Source of the DNA: Apostichopus japonicus
Lineage: Eukaryota > Echinodermata > Holothuroidea > Aspidochirotida > Stichopodidae
Assembly (NCBI RefSeq): GCF_037975245.1
Contig: NC_092582.1
Span: 24,466,077-24,530,076, forward strand
Length of the DNA stretch: 64,000 nucleotides
Direction: 5' to 3'
Shown here piece after piece: positions 1 through 40,043 of the stretch. The notes beneath the pieces are model-generated. The model was not told where the DNA came from. It ran no database searches and was given only the letters and a program-made list of their open reading frames with translations. Within the stretch, counting starts at the first letter, position 1; each line of letters begins with the position of its first letter. Made by a program: the position numbers and the translations under genes.

Positions 1-3000
1 TTACCATCAGCATATTGTAAACCATTCTGTGCAAGATCTGCATCATGTGACCCCCAAAGATGTCTCAAGACTGATTAATCCACATTTACCTAATGAGGAG
101 ATAAAGACAAAGACAATAAGAATTATTTGTCACTAATTCTGTATTGAGAATATCAGAACTAGATGTATTGATGCAAACAATGAAAACCTTTGTTATTGAG
201 TTTGCCTCTTGAATATTTACTCAACAGTTATTCCATTGCTCACAGATATATACAAGTTAATGCTCAAATGAATCTGTGTCCCTGAAACAACTCAATAATT
301 GCAAGTTCATTCATTTTATTGAAAGGCACTTTTATTTTAAAGTTGAATCATTTTTGAAAATGTATCCATAAACAAAACAATAGGCTAAAATTGGTAACAT
401 GTTTGCAATCCTTTGGATTATACTTAATTGATCAGCACACTTTCTAATTTGGTACTTTAAACGTTATTTAGTGCAGCAGGCCAATGAAGTTGTTCATCTT
501 TGTATGAACACCAAATTTCTAATTCTGTTACTTTGAAGTCAAGCAAAGTTAGGCCTAAGTACTGGTCTAGATTCCTTTGTCAAACTATCGGTATTCAAGT
601 GTGAAGCAGAGGCTGCTCTATTACATAGATGTTGATGTTTTTGCTTTCACCACTTTCCCAGTTACTTCATTTCCAATGTTGCCACTGGACAGCAACTTGA
701 TGCACCCCTCCCCCCCCCCCCCACCCAAACACACTCGTATAACAGAATGACTGAATCACACTATAACTTTAAGAACATAAAAATAATACAAATGCATTTT
801 AAGGATTTCAGATGACATAACATGCTGTGATTGGAGAGCTTATCATACTGTGCTGTATGATCTTCTTTGATAGAATCATCAACTGAACATTGCTTGTCAT
901 AGTGCAATACTCAAAACCTAGCATTATCCATGACAACTATTTAATATGATGGGATGGGTGGACCTTGTCTTAAATTACATAATTTCCACTCAACCTGGAG
1001 ACAGTGACAACATAAAGCCTTCATAAGCATTATATGCTCACACAGGAATGAAACTGTTACACAATGAAACAATGTACAGTATGTCTAATGACCATTAAAA
1101 TTGGTCAGATTTGAAAGATTAGAGATGTACTTGGCATCAGAATTTCATCCTCTTGAAACCTACAATTATGGTACAATTTGTAGAGATGATGCTACAATTA
1201 GAGAAACACTGAACAAAAGAGGTCCCACAGAACCCCTGAGTTTAAGATGCAACCTTTAGCGGTATTCTAACTAGATGATTGTTCATATGTTATGTCTTGG
1301 TTTGCAGTGAATGGAATTGATGGGGGTTCGGGGGGTGGAGGGGTGCTGGATGATAGACTTTCCGGTGTGGAAATTTTCCTTGAGGGATCATCTGATACAT
1401 CATGGAGTAAAAAATATCCAATTAAACACTTGTATTCTCATGTAGGATGGGGATGGGTGGGTGGGGTAAGAATCAGGTGGTGGACCATGCAACCATTACC
1501 CTGCTCATGTAAACTGTACACATTTCATCCAAGAGCTGTAATCCGGATATGAAACTGGTAAATCTCTAAAGGGGCTGATCTCAGGACTGAATAATCAGTT
1601 TACCTGATGATGAGAAAAACAAAATGCATTTGGTCAGTTGTACTGTAATGTTATTATTCATGTCAATTGTCATCACCTGGTCTGCAAGTAGCAGCATTCT
1701 TTCATATAACATTGTCAAACACAGAACACAGCTATTATAAGCATCTGGTATGCTACTGTTGTTTCAAAATAATTTGCTCAGTTATACTTATAATAACAAT
1801 GTAAAGAAACTAATGCAACTCTTGAGGAAATTATTGTATATAATTTAGTGTGTCAGCTTTGGTGGATGTGTGTTTTTATCTTATTTTTCTTCATTTAATG
1901 GCACCAGGCCCCTGGAGACTGAATTGCCTACATTGACCTAGTTACACCACTCTCTGGGTACTCTTTCCAGATTTTAGATCACCAAATGTTTATAGAGTAC
2001 CCTGTTCAGCTGGTCAATAACTATCCAATATGGTCAGTTCTTTTCCACAAATTTAAAGAAGACACTTGTAACCTCAAAATTTTGAGTTGAAAAGTTTTGA
2101 GATACAGTAACAGAGTCAAAATTTTGAAATTTGGGGACACCTATTTTATTCCCCTTATGTCCCTATTAAGTCACCGTACTCAAGTCAGTGAAGTTAGATC
2201 AATTTTGAGACCAATTCGATTTTTTAAAACCAACTGCAGTGACTGGCCCAGCATGTGACAATTCTGTATTCACAGCTGTATATACTCAGATGTGTAGGAA
2301 GTATTTCCAATTGTGTTCTCTGTTTATAGTGGCTGGACTTACAAGGGTACTGCAAAGCACCCAAATCTTCAGTATTTTCACATAGTTTCTGGATCTGCTA
2401 GCAATTTTGAGCACATGAGGACATGTCAGGAATAGAAATACTTAATCTGGTTTCACTCTGTGGAATATCTGAGCCCTAGCGGGGTGCTTCAAAAGAGCGC
2501 TGTAACATCTCTGAGACTTCTTGTCCTCTTCTACTAAGTATAAAGCATTGAATACATGTTAGAGAGAAAAAGTATAAATCTAAGCCCTTGTGAGAGTCTC
2601 TGGGGACTTCAGCTGAGGCATTTTCACTTTTCAGATAATTAATGTTCTCTGATAGTGATTTAGCGACCCTAGTGGAGTCCAGGGGGAGGGGTGGCAAGTG
2701 CTCACACCCTAATGGATGCCAGTGCTTGTATATCTTGGAATGCCCTCTAAATGTGTTTATTTTAAACAGTATTTAGCTCTCAAATATACTCATGGAAGAA
2801 ATGTTATCATGATATGGTATTGATAAAGAGTGACTGCAGAGGAATTTAACTTCCTTAACCATGCTTGCAGGCTAGCCAGCAGTTTGGTGAATCAAGTCAC
2901 AACAAACCAGATTTACTTCATTCTTACCATTCCTATGTAACTCTGTGCATCAAGAAGTGTACCTAGGATACTGAAAGAAGCTTGATAGGTTCATAGGTCC

Positions 3001-5100
3001 TGATCTCCTCTATCCAGTACAGTCTCTGTCTTCATATTCACTAGAGGGTTTCTTCCTACGGTTGAATTATTACATCATGGAGCCATTCGAGCCTCAGTGA
3101 CTTCTAAATCAAAAGTGAAACACTAACATGAAATCAAATTAGTTATTCAAAATTTCAGAAGACTTCAGAAACCAAAGGATACTCACTACAAAGAAAAACC
3201 CATGGTAGCAGTTCCACTTTGATCCATTCATTGATCTCAATTAAGTGGTTATACAGTGTTTGGTTTCTGAAGCTTTTTGAAAGTTTTTATGAACTTTTGC
3301 ATTCAGATAGCAATGTGACACTACAGCAGTCTTTGTGAGCAATCTAATTCACATGTTAGCTGTAAAAGACCTGTACACTTTTAGCAAGTAAATTATGTAA
3401 AAGTGCATATATTTGATTTGTGATATTGAAGCTGAAGATACGTCAATAGGAAATGTGCATTACTAGCACAAACCCTGGAAATTCTGGATACGTTCCCATA
3501 ATGGGTTGTCTTGGACCAGTAAGGGTGGTGTAAAGCACTGCAGTATTTTGGGTGACACAAACTACAATAATGCTTGTATATGATATGGAATATTGAAACT
3601 CAATCTCTGGAAAACCTTGCATTTCATTTGACCTTTATTCACTGGCAGGTTAGCACTTAAATCCACAATATCCCATGAGAGGAAACAACTCCAGAGTACT
3701 TTAAGAGTAGGTTTTAATGAGTAAATTTGGCTAAAACTGTTCAGACAGTTGGATGATCTCGCAAATGTAGAACACCTTCTTCGATAAATTAATATTATGA
3801 TCAAAGTATTTGGAGGAAACCTACCCTCAACTTGTAACCAACTATAACAGGCTAGCATCACCATACTTAAGCTAGTCCTACATTGTGCTGAGCATAGGTC
3901 ACGCTTTTTGCTGGCATTGCGCTACCATTGAATATTGTAACTAAAATCATTGGACTAGGCCTAAATTAGGCTGCATTTAGTTATATGACTAGAGATGACC
4001 TAAGCCATAACGTTGAACGTTATGATGGCCTGTGAACCTGTCCTTGTACGTGCATAGCCTAACGTTATGAACGGAACTCAACTGATACGTGGGATTTCTT
4101 CTTTGACAATTGCAATATAATCAGTTGTTCCTTTCAGCATCATGTTCACCATCTGGAATATGCTGCAATATATTCATATTAGTAAGCCAGTACTGTAGCT
4201 TCGGGGAAACACGTCAGACAAACAGAGAAGTACAACCGTATAACCGTTCTTCAAACGCTGCTTATATATACTGTGTCGTTGGTTTGTTTAGATCTTGAAA
4301 ATGAGACTTGTTCAAGTCATTTCCTTGGCCACGAGGGAAATTCCCTTATTTTTAAATGAATGATCTTCCGATTGAAATAATACAAACCAGATGGCAAATT
4401 CCTTAGATGTAATAAGTGAGGACTTCAACAATGTGCTGCAAAATGTCAATTCATCATTTACACCTAGACATTTTTCTGCTAATGTGGCGTTCATAAAATC
4501 CTGTACAGCTGCATGAAAGTGTCATCAAGACAGCAAGAAGAATGTCTTAGACATTTTACAGGATATTGTTTTATCTACAAGCTTGGAAAAAAGTCAATAT
4601 TTGAACGTTTCTAAAAAAAACTTTGAAATGACAAGATAATTTTTTGGGGGAGTATTTGAACATTGGAAAATTTCCAAATCGTACACTTGGATAGAGGTCG
4701 GAAGGGGGCAATGTTACATTCAGCTGAGAAGAAGGTCACTGCCACGGGTACAACCCCCCCCCCATTCCGACTTAACAAAAACATTATTTATTGGCAAAAA
4801 TGGCGTATGGAGCCAATTTTAGACCGAAATAGTAGTCTAATTATGCCCCCCAGTGCACCATTTTTGAAGCAATTTCAGAGGGCGGGGCTACTTGGAATTT
4901 GCCTCCAACAAGCAAACAACCACGCTTCCTCCTTTTTTTAATTCTTTTTTCCACTCTGGCCTTTCCATAATAGTGTAGGCCATACCTCAGTTGGGATTTT
5001 CTGCCCCACCCCTTGAAATATGTGCGTCAAGCAGAAGAAGGGGTCCCATTCTCCTAGTCCTGCAAACCGCTTTCATGTAAATGCCCTATATAGGTAGCCT
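1..5100. other. no gene seen
   Basis: AT-rich sequence with a C-run at 705-722. A segment near 45-125 weakly resembles 1575-1615 (CTCAAGACTGATTAATC versus CTCAGGACTGAATAATC). The longest frames (minus 3562-3864, plus 4663-4941) lack family resemblance or splice support. Possibly an intron of the LRR gene or intergenic. Confidence 0.5.
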
Positions 5101-5338
5101 CTCATCAGTTTATGACAATAACGAGTGATACCCGACGAGTGATTGTTATATGTAAAGTAGTTGATAGCCTATACATCTGCTATGTGGTACATGGCTACAT
5201 GAAGGTAACATATGCTATAATGTGTACCTCTTTGTCAGGCATTATTGTGTATATGAATAATAACTGGTTGGGCAACATGTCTATAGAGAATACAGTCTTG
5301 ATCGTCCAGTTTTTCGATAAATAGCCGTTGGTATATAT

Positions 5339-5712
5339 AAAAATTTTGGGTTTTTCAAACCCCCAGATGGCCGGAAACGGCACTTCCCGAGTGTTTTATG
5401 CTGCGAATACCTAGCCCCAAAATATGGGTCTCAAGCCTGCAATTTCTCAGATTGCACGTAAATCTGTAAAAAAATTGTAATATGTATATTCGATGGTGTT
5501 TTAAGAGAGTAGCTATTACTCGTAGTGTACTCGCAAAGACGTTTTTGAGTGTAGTAAATTATTACTTGCAATTAAATGCAATAATTAAATAAATGTCATA
5601 AGAAAAAACAGAAAGCATTTCTTAATGTCAACAAATGGGTAATTCCAAAACCATGTGCAGTTGCCAACAAATTTCTATGGACCAAGCACTGTCACGAATG
5701 CATGTACCCTAT
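5339..5712 (+). repeat. dispersed repeat copy A (interrupted by the 5713-7055 element)
   Basis: Near-identical, in inverted orientation, to 22201-22582. Runs from AAATTTTGGGTTTTTCAAAC past GGCCGGAAACGGCACTTCCC to ATGCATGTACCCTAT and resumes after the insertion at 7056-7067 (CCTATACAGTAC). The GGCCGGAAACGGCACTTCCC segment recurs at 6764-6792 (inverted) and 7250-7270, so it belongs to a hAT-like family body. Confidence 0.8.
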
Positions 5713-7055
5713 CAGGGGCGTATCCAGGGGGGGCGCAACAGGCGCGCGCCCCCCCTATTGGCCGTCACCAAAAAAAAAAAAAGTTTAGCAAAAAAAAAAA
5801 AAAAAAAAAAATTGATGACGACCTTTATGTGAGATGTCGGTGATCGCTCAACCCCCCCCCCCCCTCCCGTATGCTTTAGTTTTTGTTTGCCAAAAAAAGG
5901 TTCTGGCGAAGTTCGGCGGCATAATAGTTTTAGAAACATAGATGGTAATTGTGTTTGAATTATCACTATAAACACTAAATGACATGTCAGCCATACTAAA
6001 TTGTGCATTTTGTGTCCATATTTACTGGAAATGTTGCTTATTATTAAGGTCGAAAAATGGATCACATATGGCCATGGGCGGCGATCCTGGGTGGAGGGGG
6101 GATATATCCCCCCATGAAAATGGGTGGACGGGATGTAATGCACCATATCCCCCCCCCCCCCACCAAATGCCAGGGATAAGAATATTTTCATGCCTACATT
6201 TATGCATCTTCGTTAATGTACGGCTCTTTTTTAGCTTCATTTCTCGCCTACCATAAACGCAGTGCGATCTTTTCAAATAAAGCGTCTTTATAAAGCAAGA
6301 ATAGTTGACTGTAGGCTTCATTGGCCCTATAACAACAAAATGTATTATTGCGCCCACGGTATTGATATAGTACATATATGCACCCTCATAGTATTCATAT
6401 AGGCCCTATAGTAGGCCTACACACGTACATGTTCCCTCGAACAGCTGAGAATCTCATGTTACCAGGGTAATGCTTAATACACGTTTCACCTGGATGCCCT
6501 AGCAATCGGTACCTAGGAATGTAACTATGTGTAATTGTGTATTGCATGTGTATAGGCCTATAATAGCCTGCATGAGGCCATTTTCTTCATCGAATAATAT
6601 AAAAGAGCTCTCGAACATTCTAACGTTGCGCCTGAAACAAGATTGACAGGGGCAATTTTCCCAAAATAACACCCGAAATTAAAAAAAAAAGTATTTTGGA
6701 TCCTGATTATGAGATATTTCGGACATGACATCCCTATTTTAAAGTTGGGTATATGCCGCTTGGAAACCTCGGGAAGTGCCGTTTCCGGCCATCTAGAGGG
6801 TTTGTTAATCCCCAAATTTTCTTGTACGCTTCGCGCCAACTCATGGTGGCGCTACGCTTAGATAGTCAACAAGGTCATATCCCCCCCCCCCCCAATCGGA
6901 AGTACGGATCGCCGCCCATGCATTTGACACCATTTTGCATTTCAGGCCTTCTTTGAAAGCAAAAATTGTACACCCCTCCCCTTAAACCCATCCCCCAGGA
7001 CGGCGATCATTCATGCCTGGCGCCCCCCTATTGGAAAATCCTGGATACGCCCCTG
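5713..7055. mobile_element. non-autonomous hAT-like element, 5-bp TSD, proven by empty site
   Basis: The ends are perfect 16-bp inverted repeats, CAGGGGCGTATCCAGG. CCTAT flanks both sides (5708-5712, 7056-7060). The pre-insertion site is present at 22201-22216 (minus) as TACCCTATACAGTAC with one CCTAT. No transposase frame. CAGGGG ends fit hAT, most of which duplicate 8 bp; the 5-bp duplication recalls the hAT5 group, from memory. A second element is nested inside. Confidence 0.85.
6073..6920. mobile_element. nested hAT-like element
   Basis: CATGGGCGGCGATCC at the left end and its inverted copy GGATCGCCGCCCATG at the right end. Flanks CATATGGC and CATTTGAC agree at 6 of 8 bases, compatible with an aged 8-bp target duplication. 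Inserted into the 5713-7055 element, therefore younger than it. Contains G/C runs near both ends. Same family ends as 44371-45200. Confidence 0.7.
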
Positions 7056-7119
7056 CCTATACAGTACGTTGATAAAAGGAATCCCTCGAAACTTTTCCAT
7101 GTGAACCCACGTTTCTGGG

Positions 7120-8443
7120 CAGGGGCGGGATTTGAGTTGTAAAAGTGGGGGGGGGGGGCAAACCTGCCAGCAAGACTATCTAAGCGGAGCGCCACCATCG
7201 GTTGGCGGGAGCGTACAAGAAATTTTTTGGCTTTACAAACCCTCCAGATGGCCGGAAACGGCACTTCCCGAGTGCTCTAAGCTGCATGTACCCGTCCTTG
7301 AAATATGGATCTCATGTCTACAATTTGTATCTACATAGTTAATTATTGTTTTAGTAGAACATATGGTCAGATGGTGATGTACAACTTTTGTTATACGTCA
7401 CTATCTAAGCGGAGCGCCATCATCGGTTGGCAAGGAGCGTCGAAATTTTCGATGAAAGGTACCCTTAGATCGGTTAAATTAACACCCATGTAGGCTTTAA
7501 ATTGCATCTAAACAATTAATGAACGTGTTGAAATTTAGGGAGGACGGATAGAAGAACTTATATGGTGATGTACAACTGAAGCTTATACGTCACTATTTAG
7601 GCGGTGCACCACCATCAGTTGGCGCGGCACGTCGAAATTTAAGCAAAAAGGAAATCCTAGATCAGCAAAAATGACACCTCTGGTAACAATAAATCGCATC
7701 TAGACAGTTCTTTCCCCCTAAAATTATTAGTATATTGTGCATTTGGACCGATCAAGAATATGTTCAGCACCCACTTCGAAATTCTCCCCACTTCTTGGAG
7801 CACTTGGCAAATATTGGGGCTGAACATACCTTACCCCCCCCCACTTTTTTCATGGGGGATAAGCCCCTCAAGTCAACCGGTTCCGTCGCCACCGAAGTCG
7901 AGGAGGGGTGATTTCGAGCAGTAAAGAAATTACATCGGCATTGCCATTGCATATTGTTGAATGACACGCCGTGTGGGGGGGGGGGTGTCATGTGTCAGTA
8001 TATTGAATTTAATTATTGATATACCCAATATGCAAATCTGGCCTTCGTAAATCGTTTCTCTGGATTTAGTTATTCAACGCATTCAGTAGAGCAGCCTACG
8101 TTGAAAATCAATTCCTGAAGCTAGCACTGTAGCACATGCCGCGGATTCATCACATGCAGAATTGAATCGCTAGTGTGTTAGCTCCAGGATTCGTAACCTG
8201 TGCTGCGAACCATGTGCTAGCTCCAGCTCCAGTTATTCTGCATGCTACATGTTACGATCTTAAATACAAATTCGACTTAGATTCGAAACAAATAGGCCTA
8301 TTTGATAGGGCTGTTGTGGGGGAATAATTTCGATTAGGGTTGTGCACATTTGTCTGCAAAAACGACAAAAAAGTGAACTAAGATTTGGGGAAAAGTGGGG
8401 GGCAAATGCCCCCTCTTGCCCCCCCCCCGTAATCCCGCCCATG
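7120..8443. mobile_element. hAT-like element with perfect 8-bp TSD
   Basis: Starts CAGGGGCGGGATT and ends AATCCCGCCCATG. TTTCTGGG flanks it exactly on both sides (7112-7119, 8444-8451). 1324 bp, no transposase frame. Inside, two diverged copies of a unit about 186 bp apart begin at 7369 and 7561 (GGTGATGTACAACT, then TATACGTCACTAT). Confidence 0.82.
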
Positions 8444-8451
8444 TTTCTGGG

Positions 8452-11400
8452 TCTAAACCATACAGGAGAGTCAATCCGTTTTCAGGATTGGAGAGGCAAA
8501 CTTACCGATGCAGCCCCTCAATGAATGCACATATATACTTGATCAGAAATGTACATAAATGAGCCACAAGATGTACCTCCTCCTATATGTTCTACACCCT
8601 TTCCCATATATATGTAGTCATGTGACAAATCACTTGATTGGCGTAGGAAGGATCATAAAATGAATGGGTTGGGGAGGGGGTCAGGAGGCATTCCAATTAA
8701 GCAAACAATACACATTTTGTCATTACTGTGACCCACATGGAACACTGACAACTTTCAAAAATTTCATATTAAATTGTTGATTATTTTATCCCTAAAGTTT
8801 CGAATATTTCTGGGAATTTCAACCCTTTCTCAAAATTGAAACCCTTTTTTCTTGAAACTCAAATTTGTCTTAAAATCGCCATCTGTAATTTAACCGAAAT
8901 TCTGAACATTAAACTACTTTATCTGAATTAAACTTCTTCGATTTATTTAGACCTCTTTTTTAAGTCCCTTCATTTAACATGTCGAATTATTTTTATTTCT
9001 CGAATTTCTTTCTTATATAAATTTCCACTATCTTATCTCAAAAAAAAATTTCTTGATGAGAATGGTACGGTACTAAGTAAAAACGGAGAAGGGGGGGGGG
9101 GGAGGGCTACATGAATTAAATATTAACATTATTGGTGAAATGTCGACATAGTATTTTTATTTGAGCAATTACAAGGTACGTGAAAAGACAAAACATCGTT
9201 TGATTGCCTGACACTCTCTTTGCTGGTGCAAAGATTCAGCTGAATAATCCAGCACTGACATGGAGTGGAATTAATTACAAAGGTGATTGGGTGGGTATAG
9301 GGGATGAAAAAAGTTGTGTAGTTACATTTATTCCAATAATTTCATGATGATCAAGTGATTAATTGTAAATAAAAAATAACTTGACACAGACACGTTTTGT
9401 CTGCACGATGTGTCTGCAAGATGTGTATGACTGAACAAGGATGTTCAATTTATGTTATTCCATGTAGGTTTTAATATTCATTAAACATGTACTCCTTAAA
9501 TCATTTGAAACAGACGGTATTCAGACTTTTGTGTTTATTGTTTGTTTATGCATCCAAGCAGATAATATGGTGGGGGCATGTGTATATCAAATGCTTTTTG
9601 CCCAAATTTTAACCGGTGGTGGGGGTGGGGGAGGAGGGGTGGGGGACTAACACCCTACCGCTTAGGGAGAAATGTCAATGATAGCTTGATCTACTTGATA
9701 TAGGTTGTGTTGTATTATTTACTTCCTCGACCCCTTCCTTACTACATACCCAATCGACGTCAGGTTTCAAACTGTCTGTTTCACCGGGTATGTATGACGT
9801 TACGTCTGTCGTACATTTTCTTCTATTGGCGCCAAAATGTCTGTTACAAATATCAAAAATCACCCGCGAACAGCTGGGAAACACCTGTATATGAATATTG
9901 AATACCTGTTCACTTCTATAGTATCTATCACTGAATGGTTTAGTGTTATATTATTGGAGTTGCAGAGTACGTATTATATTCGTGGACGTTGTTTGTTACC
10001 ATTGACTTGTTGAGTGGTTATTAAGATGGATTGTTTAATGGAGAGGAACCGCTGTTAATAGTTAAAACAGTAATTATTGATCAGAGAAATAATTTGACGG
10101 TAAGGTATAAAGGCATAGGCTAGGATGTGTACAAAGGCCAGGCCAAACTTAGGTAGGCTATAGGCTAGACTAGTAATACAGTTAGGTTATGTTAGAAATC
10201 TCAAACATCACCCGCGAAAAGTTAGAATTATTACTTTTAGCAAGAGGGCATGCTTAGCAAATCTAACTCATAAAAAATAAAATCTTAGCCTACTTGTTGA
10301 CTGATTATCAAAAAATTCCAAGTTAAAGCATATCTTAAATATAAAGTAATTGAATTAAATGCAATCGAGACAGCTGAGTTTTCTTTAGGGATCTTAAATT
10401 AAGCGAAGAATAAAACCAGCGATTAACATTCTAGGTGAGCTGATGCCTATCCTTTACTTCGAAAACAATAACTCCATTCTAGCTAAAAAAAGTGTCCATA
10501 GACAAACTGTAGAAACTTTGTTATCCCTTAAAAAATCTTAAATCACAGAAAATTGTTTAACTCGATTTTATTCGTACATAACAAAACCTTATACTAGGCA
10601 TTAATACAAGTCAATCTATAACATTCCACAATTATGATATTGTAATCACCTAACTTACTAAATCTACCAGGTCGGACATTTGAGCAAATTGTGTGAGAAA
10701 CCTGCAGCTTTTTACCGAGCAGGCTGAATGAAATAATTTTATTTAATAACTGATTATTAGTTGAATGACCTAACTCCTGGCAATATACCTGACACCTATG
10801 GGAAATATAGTTTTGTTAAATACTGCCCAGCGCTTTGAGCCTCTATAAAACAGTCTTCCAAATTAAGTCTAATAATATAAATGCAATTCATAGTTATTTG
10901 AAACAAATCTTTCGTCCATGTCTTTCCAGCAGCAACTAGATCGTGGTGTTCTACTCACAGCTGGTTGTGTCTTAATTTTGCCCACTAAATTATAAAAACC
11001 GTACGTCATTTCCAAGCTAACAGACTTATGGCCACATGATATTTAAAAAGTAAAATGGTTTTGAAATTGAAAGTGCGCCACTTCTTTTACGCTGCTGCAA
11101 CACTCAATAGCAGACGTTAGCCAGAGCCGTATAGCTCTAACGTTAATTTTAAAAGGGCGCCATCCTCTCATTAAACTTGTAATTAACTGATTTATCTCTC
11201 GTGTTTGTAAATCCATATTTGTCCGCTAACTGTTCACACCCTCTGAAGTCCACAGTAACAGAATATAATACAATGAAGACCCAATCAACCCGATTAAATT
11301 TAAAAGTAATAATTAATTAGTATATTTAAACCCTCAAGAATATGAAGTGTTTCCAGATAACAACATTATTTGTAAAAATAAGTAAAAAGCGGGTGGTACT

Positions 11401-12402
11401 ATTTATAATTGGAAGATACGATAAAGTTTAGAAAGTTAAGATCATAAGCAATACCCAATTTAGGAATATCTGCAAACACAAAGAAAGAAAAATGTTACAT
11501 TTTGAAAAGATCCACTAGAAGTTATGTCAAACTCAAACCGTAACTTAGGAATGAATATGATAACTAAACACAGATAGACATCATCTTTTAAACAAATCGT
11601 TTTAATTGGAAATAATTAGAATTCACGCAGAATAGTAGAATATTTGGATCGATCATAAAATAATTTGTATATTGAAGTTTTGAGTTTTAGCCTCATCAAC
11701 AATTCTCTCTTGAATTTGATATACATCTGCTTCTCTAAATTGCATTTTAATTATAAGAAACAACCTTTTGATTTAAATATAATTCTTTTAAATGTCCTTA
11801 AACTTGATAAAAACCTGGAATTAGTTGAAGTAGAAGTTTCCTTTTCATGATTCCTATTACACTAGTGACTAATATTTACATTTAAATTACACTTTCCTTC
11901 TGAAATTTCTAAATTAAAATAAAAATAAATTGGATAAATATTTTTCTATAAAAGATAGAATAATCTCAATTCTTGATTACCCATTTTTTTATAAAATTCT
12001 CAAATCTTCATTGAGATTTGTTTCCTATTAAGTAATAAATTAAAATATGTAGCCTCACATTCTTACTTTATTGAACCTTACTAGCTATAAAACCTTTAAT
12101 TAATCATAAAACTGATCCTTTAATCCTACTTTACCCATTTTATTTTCATCAAGCTTAATCCATTTATTTCTGTTTGTTTTTGACTCCCCTTAAATTCAAT
12201 CCCTTATTTCCTTTCCATTAACTTATTCTTTCTTAAAAATAAACACGACCTAAATGTCCTATATTATCGCTTCACTTTCCTTGATTTTCATTTCGTTATT
12301 TTTATTATTTATAATATCATAATAATTATTCTAATCCTAACCAAATCCAATCTTTTTATCTCTATCTACTCTATTATCAGTAACTCTTTTCTTTCATTCT
12401 AG
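8452..12402. other. no gene seen
   Basis: AT-rich, with G-runs at 9090 and 9618. CGTAGGAAGG at 8642 looks like a lone hAT-type end. Probably an intron of the LRR gene, or its 5' flank. Confidence 0.45.
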
Positions 12403-39456
<27,054 letters not shown>

Positions 39457-39921
39457 GTTGTAAAACTATTAATATATCCCGAATACTACAAACAGCGCCA
39501 GATACAGCTCCAGTATAATACACATGCAACTAGTCCAGTATGATTGTGACGTCATCAAATGCCTATATTCTCAAGACAATGGAATGGTGACTTGATGAAG
39601 ACTAACTTTTACATTCATTGTGAATGGATCTTGTTAGAGAGATAAGGAGACTATTTATATAGGAGACTTTATATATCTTGAATGTTAACTATTGAGAGAG
39701 GGAAGAAAGAGAGCACAATACCTATCTTACTCTCTGTGTGTATGTGGAGAGCGGGTGTGGGGGTGGGGAGGGAGTGTTGGAGGGGTTGGATGACGTACCC
39801 ACCACATTGGTGACCAAGTAGATGTTATAGTAGTTATGTGCACCACCACCAGAACGCTAATCTGTAGAATGGGAATTAAATGATAATATGCAGTATTTAT
39901 TTTAATTTAATTTTTTCCTAG

Positions 39922-40043
39922 TATGTAACAAAGTCGTCGTTACTTGTGTAAATTACGAGAAAGGTTTGCTCACCTACTCGTGTGTCCCTGGCCAGGTATT
40001 GCTGGTGACCTGCTCTCAGCATCCATGCACTCCGAGGTACAGG
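39922..40043 (+). CDS. candidate cysteine-rich exon, family not recognised
   Basis: A 122-bp stretch between TTTTTTCCTAG and a donor GTAAAA at 40044 reads in one frame as 40 codons with five cysteines (TCVNYEKGLLTYSCVPG, then LLVTCSQHPC). The spacing looks like an extracellular disulfide module; YSCVPG resembles sushi/CCP domains, but the rest does not fit well. It enters in phase 1, so it cannot follow the exon at 38823 in frame, although it could follow 21708. An earlier donor at 39996 is possible. It may belong to an alternative 3' end of the LRR gene, to another gene, or be chance. Confidence 0.33.

Noticed and set aside
4663-4941. 92-codon plus-strand frame
   Set aside because: Contains a proline run from a C-tract, no family resemblance, no splice context.
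5712-6375. Frames of 90-159 codons on both strands
   Set aside because: They run through transposon ends and poly-A/poly-G runs; no transposase motif.
9675-9884. 69-codon minus-strand frame
   Set aside because: No ATG in good context and no splice or family support.
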